Positions 54,238 through 64,000 of a stretch of 64,000 nt of DNA are shown here, one piece after another. Position 1 is the stretch's first letter. Every line of letters starts with the position of its first letter. The stretch is from Cryoendolithus antarcticus (taxonomy: Eukaryota; Ascomycota; Dothideomycetes; Cladosporiales; Cladosporiaceae): positions 62,001 to 126,000 of the forward strand of contig NAJO01000053.1 in the NCBI GenBank assembly GCA_002077065.1, read 5' to 3'. The position numbers were made by a program, and so were the translations under genes. Under the pieces are notes generated by a model that did no database searches, was not told the origin of the DNA, and saw nothing but the letters and a program-made list of their open reading frames with translations.

Positions 54238-57200
54238 TCACTTATTTTCCGCAGCGAACCTCTCTTCGTACGCTTGATCTTCATCATCGTCCTCATCACC
54301 CTGCACACCACCCTTCTGCTCGATCTCCTGCCACAGCGCCACGTCGCCCTCCCACATGCCGCCACCCCACTTTTGCCACCACTTGTTACCTCTCAACGCG
54401 CTTTTGATAGTCTTCAGCGCGAATTCCATGACGACAAGAATCGAGATCGTCCCAATGAAGACAAGCCACCACACCAAGTCTTTACCGAAACCATGGAAGA
54501 AGCCACCCTTGATATCATAAGGCGACAAGTTCGCCGAGTACGCCGCGGATAAGAAGCAATTCCACGCCCACCACCCTGCGAAGGTAATTGTGAACGATAT
54601 CGCAATAGGCAAACTCTTCGTATGCGTCTCCAACAGCAGAAGCTTAACGTTCGTCCAGACAATAGCGATAGTGAAGCACAGGTCCCCAAGCGCGAAGAGA
54701 TTGTTATCGCTCATCTCACTTCCCTTGGCGTATATCGACCAAGGTACGATGAATATGATCACGCCTTGGGCTAAAGCGCCGATCATCCAAACCAGGTAGC
54801 GGCGAAGATTCAGTCCGCTGTTGCGCTGACCGTAGGCGTACAGTTCTGGCACTGCAAGGAGGGTCTTGGCGCTGAGATCCTGCTCCACGATACCGGGCAT
54901 GATGACGCAGAGGGATGTGAAGAGCGTGTTCAGCGCTGTGAGCGACCAAGATTCGTAGAGACTCGTACCAGTGTAGCCATTGCTGCGTTGGTACATTGCC
55001 TGTGGGGTGTAAAACAGCATCTCCTTCCAAAAGGTTGCTAGCACGAAGCGGGCTGTGCGGATGTAATTCCATCGACCGTGTACAAGCAAGAGCTGCTGCA
55101 AGAAGCGGAATTGCGCTATGCTGTAGTCTGCTACGCGAGCGGCTTGCAGTCCTTCTTTGCCGGAGATGCCGACGCCGACGTGGGCGGATTGCAGCATAGC
55201 TACGTCGTTCGCGCCGTCGCCTATAGCGAGCGTGAGGGTATTGGGGAGGTGCTGGGGGATGCTGAGAGCGATTGACGCCTTCTGCGCTGGTGAAGCACGA
55301 CAGCAGATGACCGAGGAGAGCGCGAAGATCAGGCTGTAGAATTGCTTTTGCAGGTCTGATGAGGCGTCGACAACGGACAGGGTGTAGCCATCGATGACAG
55401 CAACGCTGTGAGTGATCGAGTCCAGAGCAACGGTCTCCGCTGCGTTCCGAAGCTGGGTGGGAAGATCACCCTTGAGTGCATCGAAGATGAACATGTGAGA
55501 CTCCGGCTTGCAGATACGAGCCGAGTGCGCGATGTTGATGGCTGTCTCGCGCTTGTCACCCGTAAGCATCCAGATCTTGATGTTGGCTCTGCGGAGCTTT
55601 TCGATCGTCTCTGGTACACCTTCTTGGAGCTTGTCCTCGATAGCTGATGCGCCGAGCAGAACCATGTCCTGTTCCAGCATCTCAGCAACTTCCTCGATCC
55701 GCTCCTGTCGGTCGACGAGCGAAGTCGTCGCATCCTGGTACAGCTTCTTCCATGAAGTGTACTCCGCTGCTGGGATGACTTTCTGAGTGAACAGTAACGT
55801 CCTCAAGCCCTCAGTTGCAAAGTCGTCGAGGTGCTGGAAACACCGGGCAAAAGTTTGCGCATCGTCAAGGGTAGGTGTCTGTTCTTGGCTTTGCCTCCTG
55901 TTGAACGACGGCACTTGAAGCCCGTCCACTGACCGTGCCGGAGGCGCCAGTGACCTTGCTCTAGGCTGGCTACGCGACCGTGGCGCATCCATTGAACGTC
56001 TGATGCGCTCGATAGCCATGCTGGCTCTCCCTTCGACACCACCGCGACGCTCGAGCTGTACGCTTCGTCTGTGCAATTGCCGGCTGATCTCGGTACTCCG
56101 GCGCACGTCATGCGATGTTCTCACGGCCAGCTCAGCTTGCTTCAGTCTAGGTATCAGCACGCTGTCGGCTCCTTTACACAGTAGCCAGACCTTGCCGTCT
56201 GGGCAGCGCAAGACGATGCTCATGCGCTTGCGCTTGCTACTGAACTCGATGACATCCAGGATCTCATAAGTTGACTTGTCTTGGTCGCCGTTTCGATCCG
56301 TTGTCAAGAGTGTGATGGAGTGAGTTGAACGAGCCACGACAGAGAAACCAAGCTCATGCGCAACGCGGACCAAGGCGAGCTCATCCGGTGAAGATGCTTG
56401 ATAGTCGATCGATCCGTCGTCTTTGAGCTCAGGCAGACACGTATGGCACAATGCCAGACCCAGAAGATAGTCTCGCGCCTTGCGCGAGAACGAAGTGTCT
56501 GGGTGCGCCTTGACATGCGAGATCAGATCGATCGTGCTCTGTTCACGCGTACGCGCTGCTGAAGCCCGCGGACGGCTGGAGGACCGTCTAGCAGGACGAG
56601 GGCGTAGCAAGTCTCGCGACGCGTCGAAGGGGACCTCAGTGACTTCGATGCTGGGTTTTACAGCGCTTGACTTTCGAGGCTCGTGGCTCGTTCTCCGCGA
56701 AGAAGGCGTCGCGCCAGGCCTTTCCTCGTCACCATGCCGCCACACAGTCCCCGCCACGCTCAGCTTCCTGAACTTCATGACATTCTCAGTGAGTGTGCCG
56801 GTCTTGTCGCTTAGGATGAAGCCGACCTGACCCAAGTTCTCCAAGATCGTGTTGGTATTACACCTCATCGGCTCATTACTGACCTCGTCGTACATGTCCA
56901 CATCATTGGTGATTAGCCACTGCTGGCAGAGCTTTACAATCTCCAAGCTCACGTACAAGCTGAGCGGAATGAGATTGTTGAACATTATGAGGTAGCCGAT
57001 GATGATTTCTTCGAATCCCACGGGTGCGTTCTCGATGTACCAGGATCGCTGCTCGATCTGCCTGTGCCATAATAGGTAGCCGCCAGAACAGCCAATGGCT
57101 AGGATGACCACGTATGCAATGAGTGTCAGAATGACCTGATTAGCGTAGCGTTCAAGTCGCGGCTTCTTGGCTTTCGGGTGATGATTCGCATTCATTCTAA

Positions 57201-58269
57201 TCTTGGTCTCTTCGCCAGTGTTCACGACAAGCCCGATCGCCTTGGTAGTGTTGCGGAGTGTACTGCCGCGAAGCAAGACTTCTGATAGCGTCAGTGGACG
57301 AGTGTAATCATCCACCATCATTCTGCCATCGAACGAATACAAGGTTCGATTCGGATCTTCAACGGCAACATATCCTTTGCATTCTCGAAGTCCGGCGATG
57401 GTACCACACTGCTTCTGCGTAGCTGGAAGTGCTTGTTTGGCCTTCAAGTTCGTCTCTCCATCTAGAGCCATGGTCTCGATGTACGCAACGCCCTCTTCGC
57501 CTGACGCATGCAGCAGCACCAAATCTGCTGGGACCGCGTCGTCGCGCTTGAGCATGACAATATCACCAACTAAAATCTTGTCCCACTGCACATGCGTCCA
57601 GGAGAGTTCAGCATCCACCTCTTCGGAAGGTCTTGACACTTCAGTGTTCTTGCTATCCGGCCGCGATCTCCATAGACGTGACCAGGGCTTGCCGCCTGCA
57701 TCATGGCCCCGACCCAGGCTACCTCGGCTCTTCAGCACGGTAGCAGTCGCTCTGTTCTCCACCTTGTCCATCTTATGTCTCCGCCAGTCATCCCACCCCT
57801 CCTTGAACATTGTTAAGAGGACGAAGAAGGTCAAGGGCAGAATTGTGGTGTAGTTGCCCGTGGTGCTCAGCCCGGGTATAGTCTGAGGTACACCTACGCA
57901 TAAGAAGTAGAAGTTCGACAGTCGCGTGAACTGGAACCATAGCTGGCGCGGGAAGAAATCCCATGGCGTGTAACGCGCAGAACGGATCGAATTACTGATA
58001 TAGCTGTGGCCTCGTCTCTCATCTATCAGAGGTTGGTCGTGACATGCCTGGATTGGTACGTGGCGACCATCCTTGGAGGGCGCCAGAGCCTTGCCTTGGA
58101 AGATCGGCGCAATATGGCTCTCGTAAACCGTATCCACTTTGACCCTCGATCGTCTAGCCAGTGATCTCGCCATCGCGCGGTGAGTAGTGACTTTGCCAGC
58201 CTGCGCCGAGCTACTGTCGCTGGGTGCCACCGCCTCCTCTTTGACATGAGTGTCATCGCCGCTGCCCAT
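54238..58269 (-). CDS. P4-ATPase phospholipid flippase (Dnf3-like lineage)
   Basis: This P4-type ATPase would move phospholipids from the outer to the cytosolic leaflet. A single exon encodes about 1343 aa from the first ATG at 58269; a GTG lies 13 codons upstream, behind a stop. Motifs: PWDFFPRQLWFQFTRLSNFY, LDGETNLKAKQAL (actuator), PLSLYVSLEIVK, phosphorylation site DKTGTLTEN with Asp near 488, CHTCLPE, CKGADSVLIPRL, WMLTGDKRETAINIA and GDGANDVAMLQSAHVGVGI. Ten transmembrane helices are arranged as 2+2+6. A long Arg/Ser-rich insert lies in the nucleotide-binding region (about residues 510-570 and 760-830). The segment PGLSTTGNYTTILPL in TM2 points to the Dnf3 lineage; this assignment is tentative. 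The C-terminus is acidic (GDEDDDEDQAYEE). Confidence 0.93.
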   Translation of the reverse strand: MGSGDDTHVKEEAVAPSDSSSAQAGKVTTHRAMARSLARRSRVKVDTVYESHIAPIFQGKALAPSKDGRHVPIQACHDQPLIDERRGHSYISNSIRSARYTPWDFFPRQLWFQFTRLSNFYFLCVGVPQTIPGLSTTGNYTTILPLTFFVLLTMFKEGWDDWRRHKMDKVENRATATVLKSRGSLGRGHDAGGKPWSRLWRSRPDSKNTEVSRPSEEVDAELSWTHVQWDKILVGDIVMLKRDDAVPADLVLLHASGEEGVAYIETMALDGETNLKAKQALPATQKQCGTIAGLRECKGYVAVEDPNRTLYSFDGRMMVDDYTRPLTLSEVLLRGSTLRNTTKAIGLVVNTGEETKIRMNANHHPKAKKPRLERYANQVILTLIAYVVILAIGCSGGYLLWHRQIEQRSWYIENAPVGFEEIIIGYLIMFNNLIPLSLYVSLEIVKLCQQWLITNDVDMYDEVSNEPMRCNTNTILENLGQVGFILSDKTGTLTENVMKFRKLSVAGTVWRHGDEERPGATPSSRRTSHEPRKSSAVKPSIEVTEVPFDASRDLLRPRPARRSSSRPRASAARTREQSTIDLISHVKAHPDTSFSRKARDYLLGLALCHTCLPELKDDGSIDYQASSPDELALVRVAHELGFSVVARSTHSITLLTTDRNGDQDKSTYEILDVIEFSSKRKRMSIVLRCPDGKVWLLCKGADSVLIPRLKQAELAVRTSHDVRRSTEISRQLHRRSVQLERRGGVEGRASMAIERIRRSMDAPRSRSQPRARSLAPPARSVDGLQVPSFNRRQSQEQTPTLDDAQTFARCFQHLDDFATEGLRTLLFTQKVIPAAEYTSWKKLYQDATTSLVDRQERIEEVAEMLEQDMVLLGASAIEDKLQEGVPETIEKLRRANIKIWMLTGDKRETAINIAHSARICKPESHMFIFDALKGDLPTQLRNAAETVALDSITHSVAVIDGYTLSVVDASSDLQKQFYSLIFALSSVICCRASPAQKASIALSIPQHLPNTLTLAIGDGANDVAMLQSAHVGVGISGKEGLQAARVADYSIAQFRFLQQLLLVHGRWNYIRTARFVLATFWKEMLFYTPQAMYQRSNGYTGTSLYESWSLTALNTLFTSLCVIMPGIVEQDLSAKTLLAVPELYAYGQRNSGLNLRRYLVWMIGALAQGVIIFIVPWSIYAKGSEMSDNNLFALGDLCFTIAIVWTNVKLLLLETHTKSLPIAISFTITFAGWWAWNCFLSAAYSANLSPYDIKGGFFHGFGKDLVWWLVFIGTISILVVMEFALKTIKSALRGNKWWQKWGGGMWEGDVALWQEIEQKGGVQGDEDDDEDQAYEERFAAENK

Positions 58270-59628
58270 TCTTACGGGACTACCTCTATCACTGCCCCAG
58301 CCCTCCACTAGCGGTCATACCTACGGGAGCGCGAGATCGGTTTCTGGGCATTGAGCGGGTGTGGAATGATTCCTTTTGCGTTGCAGGTAAGAGACCAAAG
58401 CAGTACGAAAGATAGATAGAGAGCGACAGACACGAGAGAAGCGAAAGAACTGAATTGATCAACCAGAGTGCGCTCCACGTAGCCTCCACCAACGTGGCCG
58501 AGGGATGTGAGTTCAATGGTAGCGCCAAGCCCGTACCCATGGGTCTGACGCGCAATGTGACAAGCTCAAGACCCTGCATCGGCGTAAGTGACGCCAAGGC
58601 GCAGCGTAGCCACGTGCCTGGCCGTTGAGACTGGACCATATATGGAGGTAGACTTCTCTTGTGTGGATGAGAGCACTGACAGCGCCAGTGTCCTCGCGGA
58701 GGGTCGGGAACTGCGTGGTGGCTTCATCTCAAAGCGCGATAGTTGGACGAGTACTTGTCGATCTGGCAGGGCAGACCTGTACAACGGTAGCGGTGGACCT
58801 GCGCCCTAAGCGCTCATGCCAGGCTATCAAAGCGGTGGATGTTACCTCAAGTGTACGCTGATGGGGGAAGAGAGGATGGTGGATCATTCACAGCTTGCAT
58901 TGATCCGTCTATATACTCAGATTTTGTCCTCGTCTGTCACCCTCTCAAGACTACGACGGCAAGCCCAACGCTCACATCGTTCACCGTCAACACCGAACCC
59001 ACAGCGATGCCCACCATCTACCCAGACTGACTCCTCCATCATGAAGCCCAAGATATTTGACGTCTCCACCTAGCAGTTGAAGTACACCGCGACAACTGCC
59101 TGCCACACTGATCCTCCCGGACAGTGAAGTCCAGTCCCAGTGATGACTTTCCACCCACGATCTGAAGTACACCGTAACGATCGCTACCCAAGTGAAGCTC
59201 CTCCACAGTGATGCCACTTGACAGCCGAAGTACACCGCAACGGCCGTCCCTCAATCCCTCCTCTTTCACTCTGCTTAGCTTCCCACTCCGGCCACTCGCC
59301 TCAGCAAGCTCCATTATGGTAATGACGCTGCGCACAAACGTGAAGGTGAGAGTAATGTGAAAGGCACTGCCTCCCCTGAGGCCAGTACCGCGCAGCTGAA
59401 CCGGGTCCCCGTGGGGATTTCCCGATCCACCCGTTTGCCGGGCCCGCTCCTTGTAGGCAAGCGAGGTTCTTTATCCTGCGTGCATCTCTCGGGAGATGCA
59501 CAGTCTTACTCGAATGTCGATGGTCTTGTGACGGGCGAGATTCCGCGTTACGCCACATCTCTGTAGTAGCTCGTGATGTGGTGGAGTAAGTTTTCGGTCG
59601 CGTTCTTACCAATTTCGAGGACGTCGGC
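58270..59628. other. Intergenic region, no gene seen, contains short degenerate repeats
   Basis: This is the upstream region of the P4-ATPase and the start of the repeat-rich segment. None of the open frames looks coding. The GAAGTACACCG repeats at 59079-59240 are listed separately. Confidence 0.35.
59079..59240. repeat. Degenerate tandem repeat with GAAGTACACCG core, three units
   Basis: The core GAAGTACACCG, followed by YRACRRYYG-like sequence, starts at 59079, 59164 and 59227 (spacing 85 and 63). CACAGTGAAG/CAGTGATG-like words recur between the cores. The units are diverged, so this is an old or loosely constrained minisatellite. No protein is recognised in any frame. Confidence 0.55.
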
Positions 59629-59985
59629 AATGGTAACCTGTATGTTGGCTGTCGCTTGGCGTCTTCATCGGTCTTCGGGGGTCGATACGGTGGCCGGTAA
59701 TGTTGGCTGTACTTGATCCTCGGTGGTGGTGCATCGCGGGATGACGTTCGCGTGCGAGGTATGGGGTGTTCGGTTCGAATTGTCGGCTACGGTCGCCGGT
59801 AGTGTTGGGTGTGCTTGACGTTCGTTGAGTAGGTAGTCCGAAGCAACGGCACGGTCGCCGGTAATGTTGGCTGTGCTTGAAGCTTGGGGAGATGGTAGTC
59901 CGAGGGCATCGACACGGTGGCCGGTGTTGTTGGCTGTGCTTGATGATCGGTTGGTCCGGTGCAGCGCGGGATGACGTTCGCGTGC
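59629..59985. repeat. Degenerate minisatellite downstream of the basic hypothetical gene
   Basis: A 30-bp core like ACGGTSGCCGGTAATGTTGG followed by CTGTGCTTGA occurs at 59687-59716, 59789-59818, 59851-59880 and 59914-59943, with a weaker copy near 59629-59658. The spacing is 102, 62 and 63. GGTAGTCCGA recurs at about 59832 and 59894. A second element, GCGGGATGACGTTCGCGTGC, is identical at 59736-59755 and 59966-59985. The array begins at the 3' end of the gene on the minus strand and covers its probable 3' UTR. Confidence 0.75.
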
Positions 59986-59988
59986 TAG

Positions 59989-60786
59989 TCATGGTGTTTG
60001 CGGAAAGGAGGTAAAGGTAGGGTGGGAGCTCTGGCGAGAGGGCGTGACTCGATCGTCCAGGTCCATTGGGTCGCCGGGGCTTTGTGTGATGCGACGAGGT
60101 CGCCAAAGCTCCGTGACATAGACAGTGGCGTGCATGGCAGCGCCTGGTGTCGTGATTTCTTGCATGCTCGCTTGCCTTTCGGCGATGAGGTGCTCGATCG
60201 CTCTGTGCGCGGCCAAGTATGGCTCGGTGTCGTTCCGTAGCGCGCTGTAGGGTCGATCCAGATCGTCCAGCATCATCCATGGATCAACTGCGGACTCATC
60301 CCAGGGCGTTGTCGGTATTGGTGCAACTGTGTTCCGCCGTAGGGGAGACTTGGACGTGGTTGGTGCTTGCTTCTTGGTGATGCGAAAGCGACGCCTAAGT
60401 CTGCGGCCATAATTGACCGACTTCTTCTTCAGTGCCTTCTTGAGGCGTTCGTACAAGCTATCCTCTTCGGAGAGTAGTAGTAGTTTGCGGTTCGATAGCC
60501 AGCCTTTGCCCAGGCGACTCTCCGCTGCCTTGTCCATCGATTCGACGTTCTTCCGCGAGTAAACAAAGTCGCTGCACGTAAAGAGCTCGCGTTTGATGTG
60601 CCTGGGAAGACGATAATGCCGCAGTTCGCGGAATTCGGTCATCGAGTAGCCACGATCCTTTGCTACCGTTGGTAGTGGAGGTGGTGTCGTGTACTTGGAC
60701 TGATGAGGATGTTTGATCGGCGATGCGAAGGAGATCTCTTTGAGTATCTTTTCGAGTGGCGTAGCTGGGATGATTGGTGTAGACAT
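59989..60786 (-). CDS. Basic hypothetical protein
   Basis: This single exon of 265 aa is not recognised. It starts STPIIPATPLEKILKEISFA, has a Tyr/Arg-rich section (MTEFRELRHYRLPRHIKREL), then a strongly basic part (LKKALKKKSVNYGRRLRRRF) that could be a nuclear localisation or nucleic-acid-binding stretch. WDESAVDPWMMLDDLD and a Pro/Thr-rich C-terminus follow. No signal peptide or transmembrane helix is seen. A second minus-strand frame (59606-60280) overlaps its 3' half and runs through the minisatellite. Codon bias and ordered composition favour the frame given here. Confidence 0.6.
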   Translation of the reverse strand: MSTPIIPATPLEKILKEISFASPIKHPHQSKYTTPPPLPTVAKDRGYSMTEFRELRHYRLPRHIKRELFTCSDFVYSRKNVESMDKAAESRLGKGWLSNRKLLLLSEEDSLYERLKKALKKKSVNYGRRLRRRFRITKKQAPTTSKSPLRRNTVAPIPTTPWDESAVDPWMMLDDLDRPYSALRNDTEPYLAAHRAIEHLIAERQASMQEITTPGAAMHATVYVTELWRPRRITQSPGDPMDLDDRVTPSRQSSHPTFTSFPQTP

Positions 60787-62049
60787 GGCGTATCGAACGT
60801 TGGTTTGTGACGCTGCTTGCGTGTAACGTGGCTAAGCTTGCGACCCGGGATTGTGTTTCGTCTTGAAGTAAGAAGTCAAAGTCAAGAGAGTAGAGAGCCC
60901 GGATTCTGAGTGTTTTGTTTGAGACAAAGAAAGGCGAGAAGATGGGAAAACGAGTCGATTCATATACTCAGCATAGCGTCAGAATACCGAGGACGGATAT
61001 AGTACACGCAACAGTCACCACTACCCAGCAACGAGCAGCTATAAGACCTACCTATAGAGCGTTGTCCAGTAGGTCACATCTAGTTGGTAACTCAACCGCT
61101 CCATGGTACGCATCGAAGCTTCGCGGTGAGTCAACATATGTGTGCAATCCGACGTATCTTGTTGGCCAAATGCCTGTACCCCTAATGTCATATAGGTACC
61201 AAGAATGTGGTAGGTTTGTGAAGTGTTCCAGCATCGCGATCGTTCGTTGCTATGTGCTTGCACGAATCAATGTAGTGCTTACACATATCACGTGATAACA
61301 CTCACAATGGGGAGACGCGATCGACTGTCGAGAGTACATCGCGGGGAGGACAGGTGCGCTGAAGGAAACAGCAGCCATTGCGAGATCCATTGCGTTATGC
61401 GGCTGCCATGGCGGGTGTATGGAGTGGCACCCTTGTCAAACTGAAGCAAGAGCTTGTTTCGTCGCGTTTCGTTGGTACGAGTGATTGACAGCTTATACAC
61501 CCGCAAATCACATCGAGGCGATCTCTGAAGGGCTTGGAAGAACAACAGAATCGACACGTTCTTTTCTTGAGCTGGTGAGGGTTTGGCTTCTGTCGCTATA
61601 CATATGGCTGCAGCAGTCAATCACCGCTGGTTCTCCCGTGAGAGACCTCCTCGGAGAGCACACATCTCAGCGTGGTAAAACCGGTTGATTTCTCGACGTC
61701 AGTCTCTCAACGATGTTGTATGTATGTTACTACATATCGTGAGTGCGTTGATAGGGGCAGAGGAGCATGTCGTCGGACTATGGAGACGCAAAGCGGCGGT
61801 AATGTTGAATTAGGATGCGGAGCCGCCGTTTCGAGGAAGCGAGACCTTGATCTATCGGGCGTTCCATGGAGAACTGTCTGATGGCGTGGAGGGCTTGATC
61901 TGCGCCGGAGAGAATCAAGTGCCATGGAGATATAGTGGTAGAGGGGTCGCCAATGGGTGCCACTGTCAAGCACCAGATTCGGACTCGGGTCTTCGTCTCA
62001 ATCATGTATACAGTCATGCAATCTATCTTGGGCACATGTATACGTTGGC
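60787..62049. other. Intergenic, 1.26 kb, no gene seen
   Basis: This lies between the basic hypothetical gene (its promoter side) and the 3' end of the TBC gene. The open frames are short and featureless. Confidence 0.35.
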
Positions 62050-64000
62050 TCATGTTCTCTTTGCATTCTTCAAGCTACCAAGATCAAACACATCCTCGCC
62101 CTCCTCGACCTTAGCCGCTGAAGAAGCAGTCTTGCGATGTGTCCGTCCTTTCGCTCCACTGCTCTTGTGCTCAACAACCGTGCTGTCGTCACCGGCATTG
62201 CCAAACAGATAGCCTCGGTTCTGCCGTTGATCATCGAAGAAGCCAGGCGGTGACTTGCGGGCTGCATCTTGACCGAGCATGAAGGAGTACGAGCTTTCTG
62301 CCAGAGCAGGTCTGGCAGCGGGCGGTCTGTGTGAAAGCGCACTAGCCTCTGCGTCACGATCTAGTGGGCCATTCGGACTGCGCTCACTTGTGGAGGCTGG
62401 CAGGACAGATGCTGATGCTGTGGCGACCATGGATCCCGCAGCTTCAGAGCCTGAAACAGCTGTATTATCGCGCCCAAGCGACGCCGGTGGCGGTATATGT
62501 TTCCTCAATGCATCGATCGCCGGAGTCGCTTTCATCTGCTCTGGCGCAGGATCAAGTGCTGCTGCTGCAGCTTCGGGCAGGCTCGGGACGGCCACATTGG
62601 AGTCGCTCAGAGATACTTGTACGAATTGCACCTTCGCAATCGCAATGCTCAACTGATCTATAGCTTCTTTGTGCTGCGTGTCTGACCCATCCTCCGCCTC
62701 TTTCGCTGCTTGTCGCTGATACTCCCACAGCTCTGCGACGGCGCCTTCGAGGAGTTTGCTAAGTTGTACGTTTCTCTGCTCAAGCTCTTTGACTCGTCTG
62801 GCGGGTATGTCTGGTGCAGGCCATCGCTTTTTCGGAGGCGGTGATGGCGTTGGAGCATCTCTCAGCTCCTGTGCTTTACGATGCACTTCATCTACTGCGC
62901 TGCGCACGGCTTTGCTGATGCCTTGAGTACGATTGAGCGCAGCTCGTGCAGCATTGACGCCAGAGAAGGCGGTAATATTCCGTTGTAGCGCTGGAGGAGT
63001 CACTGGTCGCCGACCTGTTGGTTGCAGTGGTCGTCCAGAGTACTTCAAAACCAGGACACTGCCACCCGTAGCGTGCATGTGATCGCGCAGATACAGAGCG
63101 TCTGTAACGAAGGTCTGCGGAGGAAAGTCTTTATCCGGCGCTGGGTATCGAAGTAGTGATGTCAGTACACTGTTGTAGTCGCCCTCCATCAGCTCCCACC
63201 GAATGCGCAATAGCATTGTGAGGCAGATATGGTCTACGAGCTCGAGCGATGTGTCCTCGGCGAACAGGACATCCCACATGGTGAGCATATCGTCGAATGG
63301 CACTTCTCGGCCGAACAGCAGTCGGATCCATCGCATCAAAAACACTTGCGGTACAATATCGAGTTTCTCCAAGTGCTGTGCAAGCTCCTTGTCGAGCAAC
63401 GGAAGCAGTTCGAAGACGATGCGTCTGCTTCGAGCGACCATCGGGTTCTCTGATCCCGAGTGTGTCGTCTGCTCGTAGAAGTTCTTCGCACTCTGCATAA
63501 CTTGTGCAAACAGAGCAAAGGCGTCGTGCTCAATGTGCTCGGCATCGAAGACGGCCTTGATCAAGGCATCTTCGCCCATCGCCTTGCTGCTCCTGCCCAG
63601 ATTGATTGCATCTCTCTCTACCACCCATAGGATTGGAGCAAGCAGCTCATGCATTCCTTGCCGATAGCTGATATCGGCATTCAGCTTGCTGTAGACGTAC
63701 AAAATGTCAAGCAGCATCCGCTTCGTATCTGGCTGACGGAAGTACATGTTCTCCGGCATGCATCGATCGACATCTTGTTGGATCTCGGCTCGCAGCGCCT
63801 GATTGGCCTGTCGTGTCTTCCATGTTGACTTTGCCGAGACTTAGCTTGCGTTCACGCCACCGCTACCAGTGGAGTTATCACGCTTACGTCTGTCTCCTCG
63901 CTGAGCGGATCTGCTTGCTCGTCGCCATCCTCAACCTGGCGGAGGAAGTGCATGCGCAGGGAGTTGTAGGCGGAGCGGGAGGAGAGGAGGGTGCGGGGCC
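62050..64000 (-). CDS. TBC-domain Rab GTPase-activating protein (TBC1D5-like), 5' end outside window
   Basis: This is a GAP that would inactivate a Rab GTPase in membrane traffic; the TBC1D5 class acts on Rab7/retromer. The visible exons are 64000-63888 (partial, 5' end cut by the window) and 63828-62050, joined by a 59-bp intron (GTAAGC donor, AAAG acceptor). About 630 residues are visible. The TBC domain has LADPLSEETD-type sequence before MPENMYFRQPDTKRMLLDIL, the glutamine finger ISYRQGMHELLAPILWVVE, then QVFLMRWIRLLFGREVPFDD and MWDVLFAED. A coiled coil follows at RVKELEQRNVQLSKLLEGAV, then a Pro/Ser/Ala-rich tail ending VFDLGSLKNAKRT. The catalytic Arg motif would lie in the missing upstream part or very near the boundary. 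Confidence 0.9.

Overview
The window is nuclear DNA of a filamentous ascomycete (Pezizomycotina). Genes are dense on both strands, about one per 2 kb. Introns are mostly 46-76 bp with GTRAGT-like donors, CTAAC/CTGAC branch sites and CAG/TAG acceptors. Several families typical of this group are present: a GRR1-type F-box protein, an AsaB-like enzyme, DUF7704, a PhoD phosphatase and an OPT transporter. The gene set resembles Dothideomycetes, but the sequence alone does not fix the genus. I found no rRNA, tRNA, CRISPR array or intact transposon. Most gene models below are spliced models that I built by hand from donor, branch and acceptor signals and checked for phase.

Left part (1-24 kb): a GRR1-like SCF receptor; a decayed AsaB-like gene; DNA topoisomerase III (TOP3); a lineage-specific hypothetical; a TPR-J-domain co-chaperone; two small F-box genes; a secreted Ser/Thr-rich protein with six exons; a divergent pair of small F-box genes; a large disordered Pezizomycotina protein; an acyl-CoA synthetase; and an alpha/beta hydrolase whose frame is broken near its end.

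Middle (25-43 kb): MOT1, the TBP-removing Snf2 ATPase, fills 25.4-31.1 kb. After it come a second divergent F-box pair (one member carries a stop codon), an F-box/WD40 protein whose stop is followed by 149 further open codons in the same frame, a DUF7704 membrane protein, a secreted PhoD-type phosphatase, and another broken F-box gene.

Right part (43-64 kb): an M20 amidohydrolase, a FIT/Scs3-type ER lipid-droplet protein, an OPT oligopeptide transporter with ten exons, a kynurenine-type aminotransferase with a likely mitochondrial presequence, a P4-ATPase flippase, a repeat-rich segment, a small basic hypothetical protein, and a TBC-domain Rab GAP that runs off the window.

The main theme is ubiquitin-ligase substrate receptors. 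There are two conventional F-box proteins (LRR and WD40) and at least seven members of a small, divergent F-box family of about 180-285 aa. The family is scattered through 32 kb, and at least two copies are visibly dead. These paralogues share an N-terminal F-box, a DPF-x-LPP-x-SSALRMY-like core and, in several copies, a TLGDF-like C-terminal motif. I consider this family the most likely undescribed system in the window. The other genes are mostly housekeeping functions that are not obviously linked to each other.
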